A stretch of 64,000 nucleotides of DNA from assembly GCA_029706075.1 (NCBI GenBank), contig JAINUG010000087.1:3085501-3149500 (forward strand), given 5' to 3'. A program made the translations under genes and the position numbers. How positions within the stretch are numbered: position 1 is the stretch's first letter; each line of letters opens with the position of its first letter. The notes under the pieces were generated by a model. It made no database searches. It was not told the origin of the DNA and was given only the letters and a program-made list of their open reading frames with translations. The DNA comes from Aldrovandia affinis (lineage: Eukaryota; Chordata; Actinopteri; Notacanthiformes; Halosauridae). Positions 24,303 through 35,980 of the stretch are shown here, piece by piece.

Positions 24303-24304
24303 CA

Positions 24305-25679
24305 CAGAACTGCCATCCTCAAGCCATACAAAACAGCATTTGTGGGGAAGTAATGGGTCAAATATCTTACATGAACATAATTTTTCTTAGATTATGCATT
24401 TTGAATATGGCAAAAAAAAGTTATTGAAAGGGGTCTTTCCATTAAACATTAATAGGGGAGGTAGCTTCGCCATGTAGATGGGAGGGCAGTGGGCCATTTT
24501 GGGCTGATTTAGAAATGTACAGTTTTTTTCCATTTGTAAATTGGCAATCCTAAAACAGAGGCAAAATATAATCCATCTGTATCTATCCATTTGGCTCTGA
24601 TGTCTGTGGATTTTCTAAAGGGTAAGATAGATCACTGCTGCATATCTTCGACTATAAAAGTTGCTGAGAAACTTCTTTAAGGTTTCTTTATCCTGCTTTA
24701 AATAAAACGAGCTCCTCCAAGAGCTGTGATTGATAAGTGTGCTTTCTCCTGTCACCACAGCGCTCAAATTAAATACCCTGTAACACCCTTTCACATGCTT
24801 CTTATTTTCAGCACCCACCTTCTTTTTCCCACGGTCCCATCCTCCCAACCCTCCACCCACCTACAAAATAAGGGAATTTGATCCTTTCTTTGGTGTGGGG
24901 GGGTGGGGGAGTGTGGGCGGTGGATTGGTATCAATTTGGGAATCCCCTAATACTTCAAACCACATCCTATGAATTCAGTTCTGTGGGTAAGTACTCAGTT
25001 TTTTGAACCTCGAGCCAAATGTTTCTGTCCAATCAACTTCTGGCCTTTTGAGATTACATGTAGCCAAGTTCCTTGCCTGTTTTTCGTTCTATCTGCAGAA
25101 CAAAATGTCGGGAGAAACAGTGAAAGCATGGGGCTGAAGTGAACCGGGAACCTGCTCGGTTAAAGCCTGTTGCCTGCTGGGTCCGGTCCCCGCCCTGGTA
25201 TGGACCGTTCCCTTCGTCAGACGGTGGTTTTCAGAGCTGGCCCGACACGTATAATGCACCTGTGTTTGTGGAGCTCTGGGGTCTGAATACCAGGACCTGT
25301 CTGGGAGAGGCTGATATACGCGCCCTCGCCAGGGTTGTTTACACAAGTGTTGTCAAGCGGAAAAGGAGGAATTTGGGACGGCCTCCCGCCTCTGCCTCCA
25401 CCAATAAAGATGGAGGCTAAATCTCGGACGCCTGACAGCTTTGCTTCCCCCCTGCATGGAGGTCGGCGGAGTCCTGCCGCACGTTTCGAGAACAGCCGGT
25501 CCTGCAGCACGCGGGCCAGGGGGTGTCAGGGGGTAGAGGGGGCGATGGGCTAAGAGAAGTTTGGTTTCCATCAACATTGCAGGCTTGGAGAGAGGGCCGT
25601 GACCCCGGTAAGTCAATCGGGAGGGCCTGCTGTGTATTCTGAGTCTGCTTATATTGACCTTCCAACACAGAAGCTGTTC
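24305..25679. other. non-coding DNA, GC-richer from 25100
   Basis: No recognisable exon. The 25130-25600 part is GC-rich and CpG-bearing, so all frames stay open there. A strong donor match CCCCG|GTAAGT sits at 25608, preceded by an acceptor-like CAACATTGCAG ending at 25582. This would bound a 25-nt exon, but nothing confirms transcription. Confidence 0.35.
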
Positions 25680-25722
25680 TGTAGCAGCTGCCCTTATCCC
25701 AGAGTGGCTTACAGTGTGCTGC
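25680..25722 (-). repeat. SINE 3' tail fragment, reverse orientation
   Basis: GCCCTTATCCCAGAGTGGCT followed by TACAGTG is the reverse complement of a fish SINE end of the form 'CACTGTAAGCCACTCTGGGATAAGGGC', related to the motif at 16079. No head is visible. Confidence 0.45.
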
Positions 25723-28310
25723 TTTTTAGACCCTACATGTGCAGTGACTCATTTATGTTGGATAAACTGGATTCGCGCAAGATTCAAAAGCACATAGCCT
25801 AACTTGTGCATTTCAATATAACTCTTTAGTGTTATATTTCACCGCTGGGTATCGTCATCACGAACAAAGTAAATACTACTATGAAATTTGGATTTTTTTT
25901 AAATTAAAATAAATGTATTACAACATCACAAACATATATTAATATTTATTCAAATAAATTTGAAACATTAGGCGAAAGGCTTGAATGCTAGTTGTTAGCG
26001 GGATTTTGCTTCGTCAAGTCAATGGTTTTCTCCTCATAAAACCTGCCAAAGATTTATGGAGATTTATACTAGAAAATAGTCGATGCTTCTCAGGACACTC
26101 ATTGATTTGAGCTGAAACTGGAAACGCTCGAAAAATGTGTGAAAAACAAGAACAATTTAACTCTTAACCTAGTTTTTCAAAGACTGCAGCGCATTGCCCA
26201 TAGATTTCATAAGAAGGTCTATTGAAGGCGTTGCACTTATGCAACGGCACTGCATTTGTTCCATGGACTTCTCTCCCAGGAGAAGACAGAGAGAGGTCAG
26301 GAGGTGGGACAGAATTCACAGCGAAGTCCAACTCATTCACCCATATCCACACAGTGGAACTGGAGGGCAGGAAGTGCTGTTGCAGGGGTGCAGTTTCTGC
26401 CAGGGCACTGGGGACATGTCCCCAGCACTATTAAAAAAGACAGATTTTGTTACCATTTATTTTTGTATGATTTTGCCACATTAAAACAAAGGAACTAGCA
26501 TAGGAACTAGCATACTAGCACCACAACCCCCCCCCCAACATATGTATTATGTATACACTACATATGTATATAACATAACTCATATGCACTTTACTTACGC
26601 AACGTTCAGCAGTGGACTGGATCATGGCTTAGGGCATTGTGCTAAAGAGTGATATATTACAGCGATTTTTCAACATTGTGTTCGATTTTAGTTCTTATCC
26701 TTCATTTATCCTTATATATTTAATATTCTTAAAGAAATATTGAATTTGCAATAAGATATATTACACATATAATACGTAATGTATTACTTTCAGGTAATAT
26801 TAAACTTATTTTTCTTATGTGGTTTCATGTGGTGTATGAACCATATTTGCAGAAATACACTGTAAAATATTCAGGTTCTGTTTAAGGTAATTAATTTTAT
26901 ATCTCTCAGAAACCCAACATCTGGGTCATCTTTTATTTAGCTATATATTTTCTTGGACGAGTATAGCAGTTAATAATTAATCGTCCATTGGGTGCACATG
27001 AAATATATTTAATAATCCACCTGGAAAATCTTCAAATAAATCAAAATGAATTTAAAGATCATGACTCCCCACATGACCCCCCCCACACACACACACACAC
27101 ACTATTCACTGTATTTATCTTCTAAAGAAATTGTCAGTGAAAAGTTTTTGTTTGGATGAAATGGATGCATCAGAGTTAATAACATGCGTGCATGTATGTT
27201 ACATTCATAGCTTTAAGATGTTTTTTTCTCTCTCCATCTTTCTTCTTTTACAGTTGACATTTTATTGGGTATATTGAATGCAGTTCCACCACATTTCAGC
27301 CACCGTATATATTAAACAGGAAGGGAAAGTCTGAAACACTATGTTCAAAACGAACGTGAAAGTGTGAATGATTGATATTCAAAGTAAATACTCAAGCAGA
27401 TGAAAAGCTGGCCAGGTTGAGAAAGCAGAATGGCTAGAGATACTCCAGGGACCCTGCTGAAAGACACGCATTTAATGAAACGCGTAAGAACGTTCAGTCA
27501 TACAAAGGTGTTAATGCTTTGGTACAACTCTGATGTCATTTCCTTCAGCAAAGTTCAAAAACTGCTGAGCTAAAATGTATAATATCTGAATCTATAAAAC
27601 AGTGAAATCAAAATGTGTGCTAATAGTTGTTCATTTGATTGTAGCAACAGAGGAACATTACAATTCTGTACAATAGAACACTTACTTTTTAGGGGACTGA
27701 CTTCTGTTAATATAAGTGCATATACACACACATTATTATAGTAAATGGTATTAGGTAGCCTACTTCAAAGTAAGATTTTGATGAATATAATTTTTTGAAT
27801 ATAACTTTTACAGTTGTTACATCTGATTTATTTGGCTTAGACAATTGCTTTGAAACCGCGTAAAGAAAATAAGTAGTAATGTGAAAAGTAGTAATTTTCC
27901 CTTTTGATGCTCCAGTTAACTGTAAACTATGAAATGTATTATATTTGGCTTTTTCTCAGGGTTGATTCAGTGAAGTCATTTATCTAGCTGCGTAATTTCA
28001 GTAAACTGGATATGAAAGAGAAGTTTGGAGAAATTAAAGACTGCTTTTTGTTTCTGTGCGTATGGCAATTAACTGAAACACTTGCATCATATTTACGAGA
28101 ATCGTACTCAAAATATGTCCGCCTTTCCATGTGATATACTGGGCTGTTGTCATTACTTTATTTTTGCATTTTGTCTATAATTTGAATGATAAAAATATTT
28201 TTTAATGATATATGCAAGAAATAAAACTATTACATACACAAAAATCCCATAAAAAATCCTAGCAATTATATGTGTATGCATGGGTGTCTGTCTATTTGCA
28301 TGTGAGTCCG
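25723..28310. other. AT-rich single-copy non-coding DNA
   Basis: Includes a short tandem repeat of GGAACTAGCATA at about 26491-26515, a C-run at 26527-26537 and (CA)n at about 27085-27103. No coding exon, transposon end or RNA gene recognised. Confidence 0.45.
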
Positions 28311-28316
28311 TGCGTG

Positions 28317-28350
<34 letters not shown>

Positions 28351-28389
28351 TGTGCATGCGTGTGTGTGTGTGTGTGTGTGTGTCTGTGC

Positions 28390-28434
<45 letters not shown>

Positions 28435-28440
28435 TATGAG
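28311..28440. repeat. compound (TG)n microsatellite
   Basis: Three long TG runs separated by TCTGTGCATGCG and TCTGTGCGTGTGAG. Long frames across it on both strands (Val/Cys or Thr/His repeats) are artefacts of the repeat. Confidence 0.95.
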
Positions 28441-28459
28441 TAAGCTCTCGCTTTCAACA

Positions 28460-28750
28460 TATGTGCACTTGGTGGATGGGGAGGTGGTGTCAACACAGGG
28501 ACCCAGAGGACTACTTGGCTATAGGCTGGGGTCAAAAGTGCAGGCTGTGGGCCCTGGTCCTCGAACCCCTCCACCTCAGAAACCATGATTTACGCCCCGT
28601 TGCCGCCACTTCAAAACCCCCACAGTGGCTGAGACTGTTCGCGCTGCCCCATGAGCGTCAAGCCTGGCGTGATGCCCGTCACCGCCGGCCAGAGCGGGTT
28701 TCAAACCGCCCGCCGCCGACAGCTGTGTATGACAATGAGCAGACCTGCTG
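28460..28750. repeat. GC-rich segment, possible SINE copy
   Basis: About 290 bp that is more GC- and CpG-rich than either flank, directly beside a TG microsatellite. It has a near-palindromic B-box-like GGGTTTCAAACCGC at 28697-28710. Composition and size fit a tRNA-derived SINE on either strand, but no A box or tail is convincing. A 96-codon open frame has no recognisable domain. Confidence 0.25.
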
Positions 28751-28779
28751 AAATTCGCCAGCTTTCGAAATTATAATAA

Positions 28780-30150
28780 TTTAAGGCCTTTTATCTTCCC
28801 ACTAAACTGCTTAGCTGGATCACATAAGGTCCAAATCCATGATGCTATAACTGTAAAATGTGCTGTCTTTCTGTCAAAATGCCATGCGCGCGCTTTAGAG
28901 GACACTACAACCCTTAAATCCACTTTCCTCTCTATTCCCTCTCCCCAAACCAATGTAATTGGCAAACAATGAGGTTTTGAACAGGGTTGTGCTTTGGAAA
29001 GCTTGAGTTATTTCTCCACCAAAACACACTCACAGTAGTTGCCCTAGTGGGAGTGTGTCTACTGGCGTCCTTTGACTGTGCTGCTGTTTTCGGTCTCTTT
29101 CTGAGAAATCAGCCACTCGTTTGCCAAGCTACCAAGCCCCAGGGGCTACAGTTCTGCTTTAGCACATGCCAGAGGGAAACAGCCCTGGCCCGCACTCCCC
29201 TGCTCACTCCATGTTGGCATCCTAAAACTCCCCACAGCCCTGCCCCTCTCCCCCTCTCCAGAGAACCCTGGTGTAAGGGATCGTAGAGTCAACTCTGCCC
29301 CCATCTCAAATCCCACCATTAGTTTAATATGCACTTACATTTCTGTGCGTCCAGCTGTCACGAATCCAACGGGAGTCGAAACGCTGAAACTGAAAGGAGC
29401 CTCGGCAGTGGACGCCAGGATAGATTTATCTCCGTTTTTATCTCTCTCGGTGAGATTACACACGGCCCTGCTTGTCGCTGCCACTGCAGACAGACACCAG
29501 ATTTGTACAGCCACCAGTGGGACCCTTTGGGCTCCGCTGACTCAAAGCGATGCCCTTTGGACTGAGCCATGCGCTGTCAATGATAATCCTTGCTGTTCCG
29601 AGATTTCATTGGATTTAATCACCTTTCGCATAATCAGAGGAATTATGTCACCGCAATAGGGTTTATTAATTACAAACCAACCGTACGTCACATATGAGAA
29701 TGTATCCATGCAAGGGGTATTACGAAACAAAATAGCACTGTCAACAATACCCAGAATGATACAGATATTAATCAGAATGCGCACAGCAGTTGTTTTTCTT
29801 GGCAGCGCGTAAGGGAACTTGGTTAGCTGTTATGACTCTGCGCTGGAGACAGACACAGGTAGAGATTGTGGGAGACAGGTGTAATTATTCTTCACCATCT
29901 GGAGGGGTTCATTGCGTTGGCCACAGCGCGAGAGCAGGAAGGATGTAGAGGGAGACACTGATGAGGGGGGACTCACGCTGACAGATAAGATTCAGAACAA
30001 AACGGGGGAAACAAACCACATTGAAATCCCTCCAAGTTTAACTGTCAAACATTGCCTCCAGGTTTATTTAGGTTTTTCTCATGTTTGCGTTAATTATTAG
30101 GAGGTAATTTAAGCCAAATAATCAAGCTTGCACAAGGTCGGAGCAAATCA
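28780..30150. other. CNE-like block
   Basis: Complex, repeat-free sequence for about 1.4 kb. The 29350-29700 part is especially dense in TF-like motifs (ATTGGATTTAATC, GGTTTATTAATTAC, TCAATGATAATCC) with several CpGs. Frames of about 100 codons exist on both strands but none has a domain. The overall look is that of a conserved regulatory element. Confidence 0.35.
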
Positions 30151-30820
30151 GCTCTGCATGTGAAAAGCACATCATTTCAGTGCTGGGTCATTGATGGGTG
30201 TTGCGTCATATCTATCAGCTGAATGGGAATATTTCCTCAATCTTTGTTTACCACAGCTTTGCATTCCATCCCACTCTGTGGAAGTCTTTACATTGATGAT
30301 GATTAAGACTGACTACCAATCTTCGAAGGGAATATTATTCATAGTATTTCATATATGTATTCATTTGCAGTTATTTTATTTGAAAGGACAGAAAGGTTGA
30401 AGCAGTGCATCCAAGGCTGCTCTTTTGTTGCCCCTTGCAGGAAAGTGATCAGAATCTGTTCAGAAAACCAAAACCCAGCCCCAGTCATTCCGCACATGAT
30501 ATTACATTCAATCCAGGACCAGGGGCAGAACAGCTCAGAGGAAATATGTTGCTGCCCATTTTAAATGGGGTGAGCAAAATTTTGTATATTCAGCAAAACA
30601 TTTTAAATAGCTGCATTGGCGCGTTATGGAATTCATTCAGACAAATTATACTATTATATTACATCTTTACAAATCTATGTGTGGTTTGGCATTGTGAAGT
30701 AATTCAGATGTCAGAGTGCCATTGTGCACATTGTTTTATGTGGGCTCAATTTAGGCTAGTTTTGTGATAAAGATCTCAACTGGAATCAGTGCAACCTCTT
30801 AATGAAATCAGTAAATACAT

Positions 30821-30822
<2 letters not shown>
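30151..30822. other. single-copy non-coding DNA
   Basis: No recognisable exon or repeat. Borders the trinucleotide array that follows. Confidence 0.45.
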
Positions 30823-30870
<48 letters not shown>

Positions 30871-30985
30871 AATAATAATAATAATAATGATGATTGTAAT
30901 AAACAGTATAATAACAATAACTATAACAATAATAACAATAATAATAATAATAATATAATTATTAAGAAGAAGAAGAAGACGAATG
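30823..30985. repeat. (ATT)n / (AAT)n inverted trinucleotide array
   Basis: About 15 ATT units (30823-30868) switch directly to about 7 AAT units (30869-30889). They are followed by imperfect AAT/AAC repeats to about 30960 and a short GAA run (30965-30981). Because (ATT)n and (AAT)n are complementary, the junction is a hairpin-forming inverted repeat. Poly-Asn/Ile frames here are artefacts. Confidence 0.9.
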
Positions 30986-30999
30986 ATATAATATATAAT

Positions 31000-31445
31000 A
31001 ATTGTCAATGAAACCATATAACATGTATGCAGTTCATGTTTAACATAAGTCTTTTGGGAGTAACTTATAAGGATATGGCAGGTGATGAGCACATTTACAG
31101 AGAGTGTGAGATTTGTGAATTCATTCCTCGATTACATTTTCTAAAACAAATGAATAGCATCCATGTTGTTCTGTTGAGTTTGATACAAAACAGTTGTGGA
31201 TGCCTCCCATTGATCTCCTCTCATTTCACCAGACAGATGTGAATCAGATCAGTTCAACTGTCCTTGTTTCCTGATGTGCAATTGCCATGGAAAGGCCACT
31301 GAAATCTCCCCCAGCCAGCTGGAGGTGCCATGAGATCCGCCGATGTCTTACACGACTATTAACCATCGTCCTATCAGCCCAGAAGCAGGAAACATTCTCC
31401 AGCAGCACATGTCCTAGATTCCTGCCTCTCACGTTCCCATCAGGA
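31000..31445. other. single-copy non-coding DNA
   Basis: Complex sequence, possibly CNE-like at 31260-31440. No coding or repeat signal. Confidence 0.4.
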
Positions 31446-31449
31446 AAAC

Positions 31450-31690
31450 TTAAAGCAAAACGAGAGAGAGAGGCAGAAATAGAGGGAGAGACATCAAATG
31501 GGAGGAGAGGGAAAGAAGAGGAGGAGGAAGGGACAGAGTCGGGCGAAAAACAACATAGGGAGGGAAACCATGAGAGAAGGGCCAGAAGGAGAGAGAAAGA
31601 GAGGGAGAGGAGAGAGGAAGTGAGATGGATTGAGAGAAAAAGAGAGGAAGTGAGAGGGAGAGAGAGAAAGGGAAAGGCAGCGAATATGAG
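31450..31690. repeat. long purine-rich (GA) tract
   Basis: About 240 bp almost wholly A and G on the plus strand, with only scattered C and T. The plus frame (Glu/Arg-rich) and the minus frame (Ser/Leu-rich) that stay open across it, 31287-31715 and 31244-31708, are compositional artefacts. Confidence 0.85.
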
Positions 31691-31699
31691 TGAATATCC

Positions 31700-33955
31700 A
31701 TATGTCACTTGTTAAAAATCTGAGGCTACCAGGCTGTGTGCAGGACTGAATGGTTTACAGATTTCTTTCCTGCCGCTGTGGCTAAGCAGTGGGTTCACTA
31801 GGTGTTTAGTAGCAACGGAGGGCTGCCAAGTATGATGTTACCGGCTTCCCATGTTAATGTTCATTCAGGAAGGGCCTTTATGGCCCTGCAGGGGGAGAGG
31901 TCCACCCAGCTGTAAAAACACTGTTAAAGAGGCTTTAGTGCTCATTTCACGAATACTTAAAGTTTACTTATTGAAAAAAAAGGAAATTAATGGACTATGC
32001 ATGGGCTTCCCTCATTGTTCCTTCTCAATCGTCGGCTTAAGCCTCCTCCGCATGTTCCAGAGGACAGGTCGTCCGAGATCAGCCCTTACCACGAAACCGG
32101 ATCTTAGAATTCCAGAGAACAGAGACGCTTGCTTTGTGTCACTCCGTGGGGGTTACTGCTGGCTCGCGGAAGACTGTGGGCTCTCGTCCCGGGTCCCAAC
32201 CATGTCAAATTTTGGCCATCATTTTGTACTCCAGCACCGGCTATAAGGTGATGGTACCAGCCAGGCGAAAGAATCCACTGGCACGTGGTCCACTTCCACC
32301 CGAGAGATGGCTATTGCAGACTCCCGGTTACGTTTGCCAGTTTTACCGGCCTGATATAAATTCCTTATTTACATGTCAGAAGTATTTGCAGGGCCATGGG
32401 GACTTTTGCAAGGAGGACTAGTAAACTGTAGCTATAGAGAAAAGCTCTGTGTGTTCCTTTAGATGTATGGTTCAGAAAGACAAAAAAATACCCCAAAGAC
32501 ACACCCTGAGCTTCAATTGAAAAATTGAATGTTTTGGCACGCAACATTCTTTAAAAGTAAGGAGAACCTTACATTATGTTTACTGCTATTCATGTGTATT
32601 TGAGATTTATATTTTAAAGAAATATGATCCTTAAAGGCTCTATAAATCAGAATGTTTTAGACTAATTTAGGCATGAGATCAGTGGCAAAAAAAGAGAAGA
32701 CATCCAAAGAAAAAAACTACTTAAAATGGCCAAAGATGAAAATGCATGTGGTGTGTTGCTGCCTTATTTTGGGATGTGAAATGATGTGGGGGGGGGACAT
32801 TTATAAAAATGAATGCAAACTAGATTTGAAATGTCAAAATCATGTGTGAGGACAACAGTGGATTCACTCAGTTTGCACGGTCCTTGAGCACTGAACCATA
32901 AAGTGCCCAAAGGTCTGCCGCTCTCCGAACAATCGAGAAACTCCAGGCCAAGCTTCCGTGGTCCTGAAGGGCCAGAGAGCTGGAGGTAGGCCAGTGGGGC
33001 CAAAATGGAGACAGCACATCAGCAGAACCTTCTTTGTGTTTCACCTCAGAGGGAGATCTAAAAGGGCGGAAGCCAAAAGAACAGTGTGGGTGAAAATACA
33101 GTGTGTGTGTGTGTGTGTATCTGAGAATGTGTATGTGTTCCTCTATGAAAGAGACCAGACGATAGATGTCTATGCCGATAGCTCATTTACTTCAGAATGA
33201 TCCGTTCCAAAAACACACAGCGTATGCAGTGTCTCTAGTATGCATGTAACATGAAGAATTTCATTATGCATGATCTCATTTACGGACAACTCAAACCCTA
33301 ATGGAGCGGGTCCAAGCCGCTATAGTCAGAACATGAATAAATTGACTCACAAAGCCATTGACATAAATCTGTTAAGGAACATACCTACACTTTATTATTA
33401 CTTTTACTCCTAATGTCTGCACCATTTTGTGATCGCAAAATATTTTCAGTTCTGAAACAAGGGGTTAGGGTATATCTCCAGCCCTCTAGAGGTCTAACCC
33501 GTGTTGAACCGAAACCGACAAGCCAAAAACAACTACTTCTCACATGCTAAGGCCAAAAGTACCTGTACTTTTCAACAAGCTATTTCAGCAGGAGTTTCTG
33601 TCCCACCGATAGGCCCAAAACATCTGGAATGTATCACCATGTGTGTCCAATTCAAGAGAATTAGAACTGAACAGGCCTGGCACGTAGACCAATCCTATCC
33701 GTGCACGTATTATCGCACGTAAATCAACAAACATGTCCAAGTCGGGCTTCGTCCAAGACCTGCCGTCTCCCAGCCTCCTTGCCCCCAGCGTGCGTTCCCT
33801 CATGCGCACCGCTGCAAGCGCTTGTGTGAGGCCGGCACCAGAGGTAAACAGTGGAGGCGGCTTTAGGCAGGAAAGCTTGTCCTTTCCGGGGGCCCCCTAT
33901 TATTGGACGTCGGTGACACAGGTTCGGCTCTCCGAGTAGCAAGATTATCTTGGCG

Positions 33956-33996
<41 letters not shown>

Positions 33997-34237
33997 GTGC
34001 GCAGTCCAAATAATGTGGGAACGACTGCGGAAATGTCAGTGCCTCTTGCCAGCAGGGAGGACCTCAGAGGACGACGGGTGACATGCCCCCCAGCACTTGG
34101 GGGCCTGAGCTATTTCCAGGCCCTGAAAGAGACCCCATGTTCCACATCCCGAGAGCCTTCAGAGGGGCAGCGTATTACTCAGCTGTCACGGCCACTGCAT
34201 ATTTCTACATGGCTTTTTAATGTTAATGTGCTGACAT
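31700..34237. other. single-copy non-coding DNA
   Basis: No exon with a recognised domain. (TG)n occurs at about 33101-33118 and (CT)n at 33957-33992. The stretch 33730-34200 is CpG-bearing and CNE-like. Nothing further can be supported. Confidence 0.4.
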
Positions 34238-34279
34238 ATACAATATATATGTATAATATAAAGGAAACACTTGAGTCAA

Positions 34280-34920
34280 TAAAGGGTTCTGCTCTGGCGG
34301 CTCTGTTATGGTGTGGGGTGCATTTTCCTGGTGTGGTTTAGGTCCACGCAACCCCTTAGAGCAGGGGTCTCCAATCTTATCCGAGAAGGGCCGGTGTGGG
34401 TGCAGGCTTTTGTTCTAGCCCAGCAATAAACAACTGATTAAACTAATCAAGGTCTTGATTGTAGACCTCGATTGGTGAATTAGCTGAATCAGGTGTTTTA
34501 GTGCAGAGCTAGAACAAAAGCCTGCACCCACACCGGCCCTTCTCGGATAAGATTGGAGACCCCTGCCTTAGAGGGAAAGGTCAATTTATATAAAGCCATT
34601 CTGAGTGAAGCATTTCTATCCTGATGGGAGTGGTCTCTACCAGGATGAGATTCCTCTACCCGCAGGGCACAAGTGCTCATTGAATGGTTTGATGAGCATG
34701 AAAATTATGTAACCCATATGCCATGGCCGTCTCGGTCACCAGACCTCAACCCAATTGAACAGTTATGGGAGATTCTGGAGTGGTGTCTGACACAGTGTTT
34801 TCCACCACCATCAACAAAACATAGAAATATAATTTCTTGTGGAAGAATATTGTTGTATGCCTCCAAAGGAGTTTCAGACACTTGTAGAATGTATGCCAAG
34901 GCGCATTGAAGCTGTTCTGG
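34280..34920 (+). pseudogene. Tc1 transposase, C-terminal remnant
   Basis: The piece before the MITE reads GSALAALLWCGVHFPGV (about 34286-34337), equivalent to the 'GSVMVWG' strand after the first catalytic aspartate. After the MITE comes WFDEHENYVTHMPWPSRSPD and then LNPIEQLWEILEW (34682-34780), the segment with the third catalytic acidic residue of DD34E transposases (E of NPIEQ). The helix-turn-helix N-terminus, the first aspartate and the second-aspartate motif are absent or unreadable. The 34673-34909 part is still open for 78 codons. Confidence 0.8.
34362..34565. mobile_element. hAT-type MITE, perfect 58-bp inverted repeats
   Basis: The outermost 58 bp at each end (34362-34419 and 34508-34565) are exact inverted repeats beginning CAGGGGTCTCCAATCTTATC. 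The element is 204 bp with an 88-bp centre and no coding capacity. It is flanked by a perfect 8-bp duplication CCTTAGAG (34354-34361 and 34566-34573). The CAGGG terminus and 8-bp duplication are hallmarks of the hAT superfamily. Zero mismatches in the arms imply a young insertion. A degenerate relative lies at 55177-55379. Confidence 0.93.
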
Positions 34921-35284
34921 CAGCTTGTAGTGGACCAACACCTTATTAAAACACTTTATGTTGGTGTTTCCTTTATTTTGGCAGTATAATATAGTATGAT
35001 TATTTATTTTACCTGTATATATATAGTATATAGTAATAGTATATAGTAATTGGTTCTAGAAATTACCATGTGTATTAAAAGTTATTGAATACCATTGATG
35101 TACAAAAAGATGCCCAATTTGTTGACCATTCCTTTAGTTGTGCTACAGTAGTGTGTTAAGTGACAGCATGTGATGCGGGATGCTGTTTGTGATGTGAGAG
35201 CATAACAAAGGATATGCAGAATGATGCAAGGCGATTAGGCAAGCTTCATACTGCTATGTGTACTGCTTTGTGTCCATACACTGT

Positions 35285-35288
35285 GTGT

Positions 35289-35387
<99 letters not shown>

Positions 35388-35470
35388 TTGTGTGGGCATG
35401 TGTTTGTGTGTGTGGAGAATGCAGGTGAGATATGTGTAGAGTGTGTGTGTGTGTGTGTGCATGTGTGAAT
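35285..35470. repeat. compound (TG)n microsatellite
   Basis: Several TG runs totalling about 180 bp, with ATTG, CGTTTG and GGAGAATGCAGG interruptions. The 165-codon minus-strand Thr/His frame beginning beyond it is a repeat artefact. Confidence 0.95.
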
Positions 35471-35980
35471 GTGTATAAGGAGTGTGTCGTGTTTTTTAAA
35501 TGCATGAGTGTGTGAAATGTGTGCTTAGGGAGTGTGTGCAGTGGAGATGCGTACATAGGGGATATGTGTGAGAAGTGTGTACAGCGAGTGAGTGTGTGAG
35601 AAGAGTAGGAGCCGGATCCCTGGGGAGAGAGCTCCACACAGCGACAGAGCAGTCTCTCTCTCCTCTCTGTCTCCCTGTGTTTCTGTGAGAAGCAGCTGCT
35701 CTGTGCCCTCCCCCTCCAGGAAACGAACCCCGATAAGTGCAGCCACCACACAGTCGAGATGTGAGCCTGTGCTGGCCGACATTAAAGAGCGCCCGACGGA
35801 GAGGAGAAGCCTGTTCAGTTTCAATGTCTGCTCTTTCCTCTTTCAAGTTCTCCGCCACTCTGGCACCCGTGCTGAGTCAGAGATATGACCAGGCCAACCA
35901 TTTAAGCCTCTGATTGATAATGGTCTTTATATAACACAAAGGACAACTGTTGGTCTCTGTGTGTGTGTGTGTGGGTGGGT
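35471..35980. other. single-copy non-coding DNA
   Basis: GTGTG-rich edge, then complex sequence at 35590-35880 with several CpGs and no recognised exon. Confidence 0.4.

Larger units (their letters stand above)
34238..34984 (+). mobile_element. Tc1/mariner remnant, internally deleted, with a MITE inside it
   Basis: The right end carries the inverted terminal sequence whose complement reads CTGCCAAAATAAAGGAAACA, followed by TA (34985-34986). The left end has the matching AATATAAAGGAAACAC (34255-34270). Between them only the 3' half of a Tc1 transposase remains. A 204-bp hAT-type MITE plus its 8-bp target duplication interrupts the element at 34354-34573, so the MITE arrived later. The 5' half of the transposase is missing, so the copy is dead. 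Confidence 0.8.

Noticed and set aside
28266-28588. Overlapping frames of about 100 codons on both strands (Cys/Val and Thr/His rich)
   Set aside because: They translate the (TG)n microsatellite and have no non-repeat domain.
30802-31092. Poly-Asn / poly-Ile frames
   Set aside because: Trinucleotide array artefact.
31244-31715. Frames of 142 (plus) and 154 (minus) codons
   Set aside because: Compositional artefact of the purine-rich tract, giving Arg/Glu or Ser/Leu low-complexity peptides.
35235-35751. 165-codon minus-strand frame
   Set aside because: Half is the (CA)n microsatellite; the remainder has no domain or splice context.
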